Assembly: GCA_032353305.1 (NCBI GenBank)
Contig: JAUCNG010228857.1
Coordinates: 1-12,796, forward strand
Length of the DNA: 12,796 bases
Direction: 5' to 3'
Source: Cephalothrix spiralis
Taxonomy: Eukaryota; Nemertea; Palaeonemertea; Archinemertea; Cephalotrichidae
The notes under the pieces are model-generated. The model was not told the DNA's origin. It ran no database searches and saw nothing but the letters and a program-made list of their open reading frames with translations. Both the position numbers and the translations under genes were made by a program. Shown in pieces: positions 1-6,900 of this stretch. Every line of letters starts with the position of its first letter. Within the stretch, counting starts at the first letter, position 1.

Positions 1-876
1 ATGGGTCAGCGGTGATATATACTAGACCTGATGATGCCTTAAGGGCGGAATAAATCGTCTATACACATATTGGAAATAATCTTGTGTCAGTGGATTTTTT
101 TGAAACTTTAAGTTTCATTTTCTATTATATACACATAGGGGATATATTTTGCACCCTTTATATATGTTGGGGACTATCGGCTGATAATTCAGGGAGATAA
201 AATCATAAAGAAATACAGATCAACTTTTGGCTACATATCCCCCATTTTAGAGTGTTCCCATTATTAATTTTACTAACCATAATGCAAAGCTATCATCAAA
301 TAAGAATTAGAAACCTCCCGTTCACTATTTTATAATCACATTTAAATAAAACAAAAGGATTGGCTCAAGTTATCTAACTCAGCTCGCTTCTCCTTATCTA
401 TATACAAAATAAAAATTGTTAAATTGATGTTCCAAATTTTTAGACTAGTTGACGGAAGGTTTCTCCTTCTAAGGTGATATAGTCGCGTTGCATTATGGTT
501 AAAGAATATTAAAACATTCTAAGAGCAAAGATTGTAAACAAATTTTCGCAATATAGCCACCCTGAATTTTGACATAATTTCAACTGCAATGACGCTGAAA
601 TGTAATAAAACCAGACCACATATTTACATTAACCAAATGTCCCTTTACAAACACCCCGCACTTAGACTTTGTTGAGAAAGGATGGCACTGTAGTTGCGTA
701 GGGGAATGTTTTATAAAACAGCTATATTTTTACTATGTTTTGCTCGGTTCCGTAGGTTCGTTCGAAACCGAATAATGCTCGGATACCGGAATCCCCGTTT
801 GGTTCATAATTTTTGTCACCTTACTGAAACAGCTTTTATCTCGAGTCCCTGAGATGTATTAAATTATCACAAATAA
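1..876. other. 3' flank of cry-dash, no gene seen
   Basis: There is no coding signal on either strand. On the minus strand no AATAAA occurs between the stop and the window edge. Weaker poly(A) variants are AATACA (861-856) and TATAAA (715-710), so the transcript end is not defined. The left edge holds a hammerhead-like motif. Confidence 0.6.
22..60 (+). other. hammerhead-ribozyme-like motif, probably degenerate
   Basis: CTGATGA (28-34) is followed by a short stem-loop (TGCC, loop, GGCG at about 35-47), then GAA and, after a short gap, GTC at 57-59. This is the order of the hammerhead core found in Penelope-like and related animal retroelements. The GAAA box is altered (GGAAT) and stem I pairs poorly, so activity is doubtful. 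Confidence 0.3.
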
Positions 877-978
877 TCATGGTTTTGAAGGGGATTTGAA
901 ATAAAAATCCATTCCTCTTCTATTTCCTCTCGCACTGCCGCCGCCCCGTGCACTAGGCCCTCTTGCGTTCGAATTATT
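877..978 (-). CDS. cry-dash: cry-dash exon 12 (residues 486-518, Arg-Gly-rich tail and stop)
   Basis: The acceptor TTTTCTTTTACAG is followed by 33 codons and TGA at 879-877. The tail has RG repeats ([17 protein letters not shown]) and then [11 protein letters not shown]. Animal DASH proteins that I recall also end in a basic tail with RG(I/M)DFYF, which is what identifies this short, isolated exon. Confidence 0.9.
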   Translation of the reverse strand, partial: NNSNARGPSARGGGSARGNRRGMDFYFKSPSKP

Positions 979-3900
979 CTGTAAAAGAAAAAATTAATTG
1001 TTCAGAAATATACAAATTTTCGATCCGCAATTGTGACGGGGATATCGAAATGAGTCGCTTCGGCTTTTTAAAATTTCGAGATATGAACCAAAATATCATT
1101 TATTTAGTAAATCTTAGCGCCGAATAAAAGACTTTTTTTTTGAGCTACGCCGTGCGATCTCACAAAAGTAAATACATTCATTAAATGAGATGAAATAATG
1201 ATATCGTTTTTTTCAATAAACTAGGACAATCGTTAAAATTAGGGCAAACAAATAATACACATTATCATGGGCAGACACTAGGTGTTTGTTGAATGAAGAC
1301 TCATGTTTCAACTTTCAGATTCATTGCCAATGGCTGACGCATAGAAATTTCGAGCTTTCAGCCAATTTATGTCAAATGCATCACTTATCGTGTTCTAACT
1401 TGATGAAATTGACATAAAATAGTGAATCGTTGAGCAAGGATGACAAGTAAAATCGTGTAAACGATATTTTCATCAGTTTGTTTTCAGTTCGTGATTAGTG
1501 AAATGGAAGTAATGATAATGTTATTTGGTTCTGGTAACAATCTATTTTGAAACATGGAAAAACAGCCCTTGGGCTGTATTCCCATGTTTCAAAACGGCTT
1601 GTTGCCCTCTCAAATCATGTTATTATTACATTCTTACTGAGGGTGACCACTGACATGGTAAAATATTGAAGTTTAAAAAGTGGGGCATTTTTTATTACGG
1701 TATATTTGGTCAAAATTAGCGGGAATTAATCTTGAATTAATATTTAACCACAAATTATTGTCGGAAAAGTTTTTGTCATGAAAATATATTTCTTTTGTAA
1801 GATATTTGACTGTTTTTGGTCAAGAAACATTTTTTGATATTGTCAGTCGAGACTTCTGAGAATTTTGAATGGTGAAAGGTATGACAAAAATCTTGATTAA
1901 GCTTTTGACATTTCAAAATTCCCTGGCACAAGAGACATTTTGACCTACCATTTTAGCAGCGTGTCTAGACCATTCCGGTGCAATGACTATAGGTCTTGGA
2001 TATGTTTCACCTATGACAATATTCGCCCTTTTCAAAATTCCAATCGGCAATAACCAAGGCATATGAATAGTACCACCATTGACTTTATTTAATTCTGGTA
2101 ACCAGAGTCTAATATATTCACCCTGAAATACAAAAAACTGAAATATTAATTGGGACCAAATAAATCATGCTTAAACATTGTGCCATATGGAATATGCAAT
2201 CATTCAGGATTTCAGCCATTTTTGGAAATTAATCACGTCCTTTCTAGACCAAATTGCACCTAAAGCTCCGATAGCAGCGCATACTTTTTATCTATGCTTT
2301 AAAAAATGAATCGATTCCATTAATAATCCACGTAGTAATCGATTATTTTGTAAGACAAATATTAACACTTCACGTAAACTTTAAGTCACCCGTCGGGTAA
2401 AAATGCATCACACTCGGAAACGTTCGAGTAAGTCCGCAAGATCTGACGCAGGGAAGTCCTCACTACATGTGTCTAATTTAAGTAAATTTAGTTTAAAATT
2501 AAATAATGGCAAAGTATTGGTTTGTCGGTTTGTGAATTGTCAATATCGGATACTATCGATCGGTGCGAGGGTCGAACTCGCAAACTTTAGAATCCGATTC
2601 TCTAACTTGAGTTCCAACTTACCTCAGGATCATAATCCAAACCTTGCTTTATCATGTTGAATTTTCTGTCATTCCTTGGATCATTCCCAAGCCCAGCAGT
2701 ATATAACCAATTTCCGTAATTACTGCATACGTCATGGTCAATCTGGAATACGTTAGGAGATAATATATTATAAAGGGTAATAGATTGAAGCTGGTAGCAG
2801 TCTTTAGTAATAAGTCGAATCAGATTCGAAATAATAGAAGAAATATGATCTACTAAAAATTTTCATTTGAAATTAGCAAAAACTGTTCCTCGCAGGCGTT
2901 CTCAGTACACTGTGAAGGAGTAGGAAAGTTAACCGTATCCCATCCATCCCAAACCATGGTAGCAGATATCGCAAGTGCCAAAGGCACGAAAGAAAACGTG
3001 TGGATACCTTTCTTGCAAATATAGCCCCCAAAGGACATTTTAGGAAACAAATATCAAATATGTTTTTTTTCATTATTGGGGTGGCACTTTATATGGAGTG
3101 CACCCATCTATTTTATGTCAGTAAGAGCGTAGTTACTACTAAAGTAGGGACAGATTTTACTTGGATTAATAAATTTAATAATAGAAAGAACTAACCAATA
3201 AACTTTCAAACCATTCAGCTCCAAGTCTCCAATCCAAACCCAAATCTTTTGTTAGAAAACTTGCAACATTCTGAAACAGAAAATAATTAGATCGATTAAG
3301 ATAACACCAAGAGTAGTTAGAAAGAATGATCTTCGCAAACTCGGGCTACAATTTGAAACCAAATTATATCACTAATATATGCTCACTTGTTGTTGAACTG
3401 ATTTGCAACCAATTTCTTTTAGGGTATACACGCCTAGTAGTGGATAATGACTCATAGAAAATAGTCCCTCATCTGATCCGACTATATCCCTAGAAGTGGT
3501 CCATGAAATCCAACTAAATTCATATCATAGATTCCTATGGTAAGTAGCTATCTGTCCACCAAATTTGAAATATTTCGGTTAAGTAGAAGGATAACCTGAA
3601 ACTCAGCCTTATCACGCACTTCGCGTCGTATTTTATGGGGATTCCGGTGTGACGTCATAAAACGTAACTTTATGCAAAATTTCTGCGGTAGTGAGATATT
3701 TATATTCAGAATCTGAGATCTTTATTCTTTTGGTATATAACATTTAATACGTAGCACTTTAATAAGGATTGATTTTTTTGACTAAATGTGACCAATTTAG
3801 TATTGTTTTCCTATACCTGGGTATTAGGGGTGTATACCCTTTATCACGTTCTTTCCAGTGAACACTCGCAGTGATATAAACAATTCATAATTAAGTCAAA

Positions 3901-6900
3901 ATATGAAGTCACCCAGCTACATGATTGTCACTATACATAATTGGGACACACTGTATAGTTTTATCGGTTGTATCAGTGTAGTTTATTCGTCTGCTTCGAT
4001 AACAATTAAAAGCTTCGCGGTTCGAATCCGGCTTGGGAAAACGAATGTTCTGTTTCAGCTTTATTCAATACAAATTCAACCAGGTTCGACGACGATACAA
4101 CAGGCAATGGGAACGCGGATGAGAGTCCATAAATTCGGTATAATAATGATTTAATTCTAACCTGTCTTCCTCGGTTAGACATAAACCCAGTTGCAGCCAA
4201 TTCTCGCATGTTTGCATCTACAAATGGAACTCCAGTTTTTCCTTCTTTCCATTTTTGAAATAACTCCATGTCGATTTTCCACGGGATCTCTAAACCACGG
4301 ATTCCTAGAAAAACAAATAAAGCCAATTAATACGGTATTACACGTTACACCGGAAACAACAAAATGAGTGGTTTTTGGCAGATCCTTTCAAGTTTCACTT
4401 TTTCTATTTTTGAAAACTAGAAATTATTACGTTTTAATGGTACCAAACTATTAAAAGCATTGTACATATAGTAATAACACACCAAAGGTAATCGCTGCAT
4501 ATAATTTTAACTTTCAACTCAAGAATTGTCATAACAAATTTTCGATTTTTCAAGAACTCGATATTGTTGTAAACAAGCCCTAAGTCCTGCGGAATGCGCT
4601 CCTGCATCGCTTATTGATGCATAAAGACGAAGCCTTGATCCAGTGGTCCACTACCCACTTGTTGAAGCCAATACGTTCTTGAGGAAGGCCGGTGCAGGGC
4701 ATTTCGGCTATACGGCTCCTTTTAGTAGCCCCTGATTATTCAAATAATCCAAGTAAAAATTGCTTTCGCGCCCCTAGGAGATGGTTGCTCTTGATGTGGT
4801 GATAGCGCGTCATTGCGCCACAAATGAGTGGATTTCACGGTACACATAATGTAATGTCGAGGAGATAGTGTTCCGTAGCGCCGTTTTAAATCTAAAGCTG
4901 TTATTCACTACAGGAAAAAAAGCGCATAATAACCATAAAAATGACGCGTAAAACGGAAGCTTGAATCAGTGTCGTGTAAGAGAAAGTCTAATCTTAAAGA
5001 CACATACTATCTTTTGAGAGTTCACTCTGAAATTCGACAACTGTTCAACTTGAAAATGACGTCATTTATTACATTAAAAATATGAGATTTAAACTTACCA
5101 CTTCGGTAAAAGAGACGGTCGCCATATTTGAGACCTACAAATTTGAAATAATCACGCCATAGCAGTTCAAAACTGACCCAATATGTGGAAGTATTTTCCA
5201 CACGTTCGGCTTCGTATTTCTTTATTTCCCAGTATATCATTCGTGGAGAAATGCAACCATGAGCTAACCTAAAATAAATATCAAAACTGGTTTTAAAAAG
5301 AGATTCGTAATTTTACATACCCTTTTAACCTATAGTCGGGATCACGAATGGCTACCAGAAAATGACTATTACATGTAGTTCGAAATAACTCCATTATATT
5401 ATCAGGGCACATAGCATCATCTTCTTGAAATATATTTCAATTAAATATCATTATCATTACTTTAGTGGGCAGACACTAGGTGCTTGTAAAATAATGACTC
5501 ATGTCTCAAATTTCCGTGTCTGTCCATTATACTGCTCCAGTTGACGTCATATTGTGTCTAAATTATGAATATTTTAATAAATCTTGTGATCATTTTTCAA
5601 TGCGTTTCAATTTTCAATATTTTTTTTAAATACATGTAGTAAATTAAAAAAGAAATTTAAAAATATTAAAAAAGTGTCACAAAAAAAAATTTCCGAGAAA
5701 GGACGTTCGTTTATTATAGAATTTACCGCTTACTGTTGAAATAGAACTTTTTGGTCCTTTCGGGAATTTTATGCAGCTTAGATATTGTGGGAAAGATTTA
5801 TACCAAATTTATTTTATTTGAAAGAGACTCTCTATTGATCAATAGCAAAGAACACTAAAAAGATGTCCAAAAAGTCCAGCGGGGGGTAAAATAGATTAAA
5901 ACATAATGGAATTTTTTATTTCTACGAAAATTTCCGGCGTCGGGGTCCGTAAGCTAAGCGAATCAGTTGAAAAAATACAAACCCGAAATTGCAATTCAAA
6001 TCATTACCAAGGTGAGAACTTTGTTGAGTAAGCATGTCCAATCATGCCGTTTCTTGTTTCCTTATAATTTTTAACATTGTCAGATCCCCACAAGTAAAAT
6101 TTCAGCCTATCCAATGCAGCAGTTTCTCCCCCTTTGCACGGAAACGCAGTACGCTCATCTGATTTGGATTCTGAAATAAACAAAGTTGTATTTATATTGC
6201 TTTTTGCTTCGTGTGAAATATAATTTCAATATAGTTGCTGCCTTTGATATTTAAATCAGCAACGCCCAAAGCTACAGTATATATCTTTGCAGTACTGAAA
6301 TAGGAAGTTACGTAACAGGCTTTAAACCCTGTTAATTAGAAGAGAGATACAACCGAAATCACGCGGGGTTGCCTTATATTAATTTCGACTTCGAAATCAG
6401 TCGGAATTATGCAATAACCGTGTATTTTCACCCACAGATAAGCCTACTATTTACCCAAAAAATATTTATAGCTCAATTTAGCACTATGCACTGTATTTGA
6501 GATGCCTACGATAATAATACGTAACTGTAGCGTTGAACCTAAAGACCTAGATGTGAACAACGATCAGATTTTTCCTGTTGATCGACCCTTCGAAGACTTA
6601 TCAAGTACGCACTGCAAAGTGTAACCAACTAGAAAACAACCTCACCGGCTACTCTAAGCACAGCACTTATTGATGGCTCAAATGATTCACCGCATAATAA
6701 AACATACATAGCGCTACCTGAGTGCGGAGTTTAATTCTGTTTTGTGTTATCCTAGCGCTGGCGCCTTGCAGCGCGTTTTTTCAAAATTCACGCACCACGC
6801 GGTGCATTTGATTGACATGTGCATTAATCAGGAAGCTCGTGTTTTGTTTTGGTGAATTTCTGCACCCCTTCTATCGAATCTATAACATCTGATTAAATTT

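Larger units (their letters stand above)
979..1948 (-). other. cry-dash intron 11 (970 bp)
   Basis: Donor GTAGGT, acceptor CAG. It holds one copy of a dispersed repeat (from 1269) and the 121 bp palindrome at 1509-1629. Nothing coding is seen. Retaining this intron would end the protein at a TGA at 1915-1913, replacing the RG tail with 11 other residues. Confidence 0.8.
3271..4161 (-). other. cry-dash intron 8 (891 bp)
   Basis: Donor GTTAGA, acceptor CAG. It is mostly filled by the TIR element at 3422-3839 and a SINE-like head at about 3961-4037. The overlapping plus-strand frame 3903-4154 is SINE-derived. Confidence 0.75.
5269..6007 (-). other. cry-dash intron 6 (739 bp)
   Basis: Donor GTAATG, acceptor TAG. 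It contains repeat copy B (5467-5525), a CRE palindrome (5542-5549) and an A/T-rich tract around 5600-5700. Nothing coding is seen. Confidence 0.75.

Noticed and set aside
735-770. B-box-like GGTTCGTTCGAAACC as another SINE
   Set aside because: No A box at the right distance and no tRNA-like arms.
2555-2616. A true tRNA gene
   Set aside because: The T arm is perfect, but the anticodon arm is deformed and no 7 bp acceptor stem can be closed.
2403-2660. Plus-strand open frame of 85 codons
   Set aside because: It runs through the SINE head and antisense to cry-dash exon 10, with no family resemblance.
2853-3194. Overlapping open frames on both strands
   Set aside because: They sit in cry-dash intron 9 and overlap one another, with no recognisable motif.
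3903-4154. Plus-strand open frame of 83 codons
   Set aside because: It translates a tRNA-like SINE head and lies next to exon 8 on the opposite strand.
4560-4870. GC-richer block as a gene or retroelement fragment
   Set aside because: The stretch I translated, on the minus strand, met a stop after about 20 codons with no reverse-transcriptase motif. It is left as an unassigned, probably decayed repeat.
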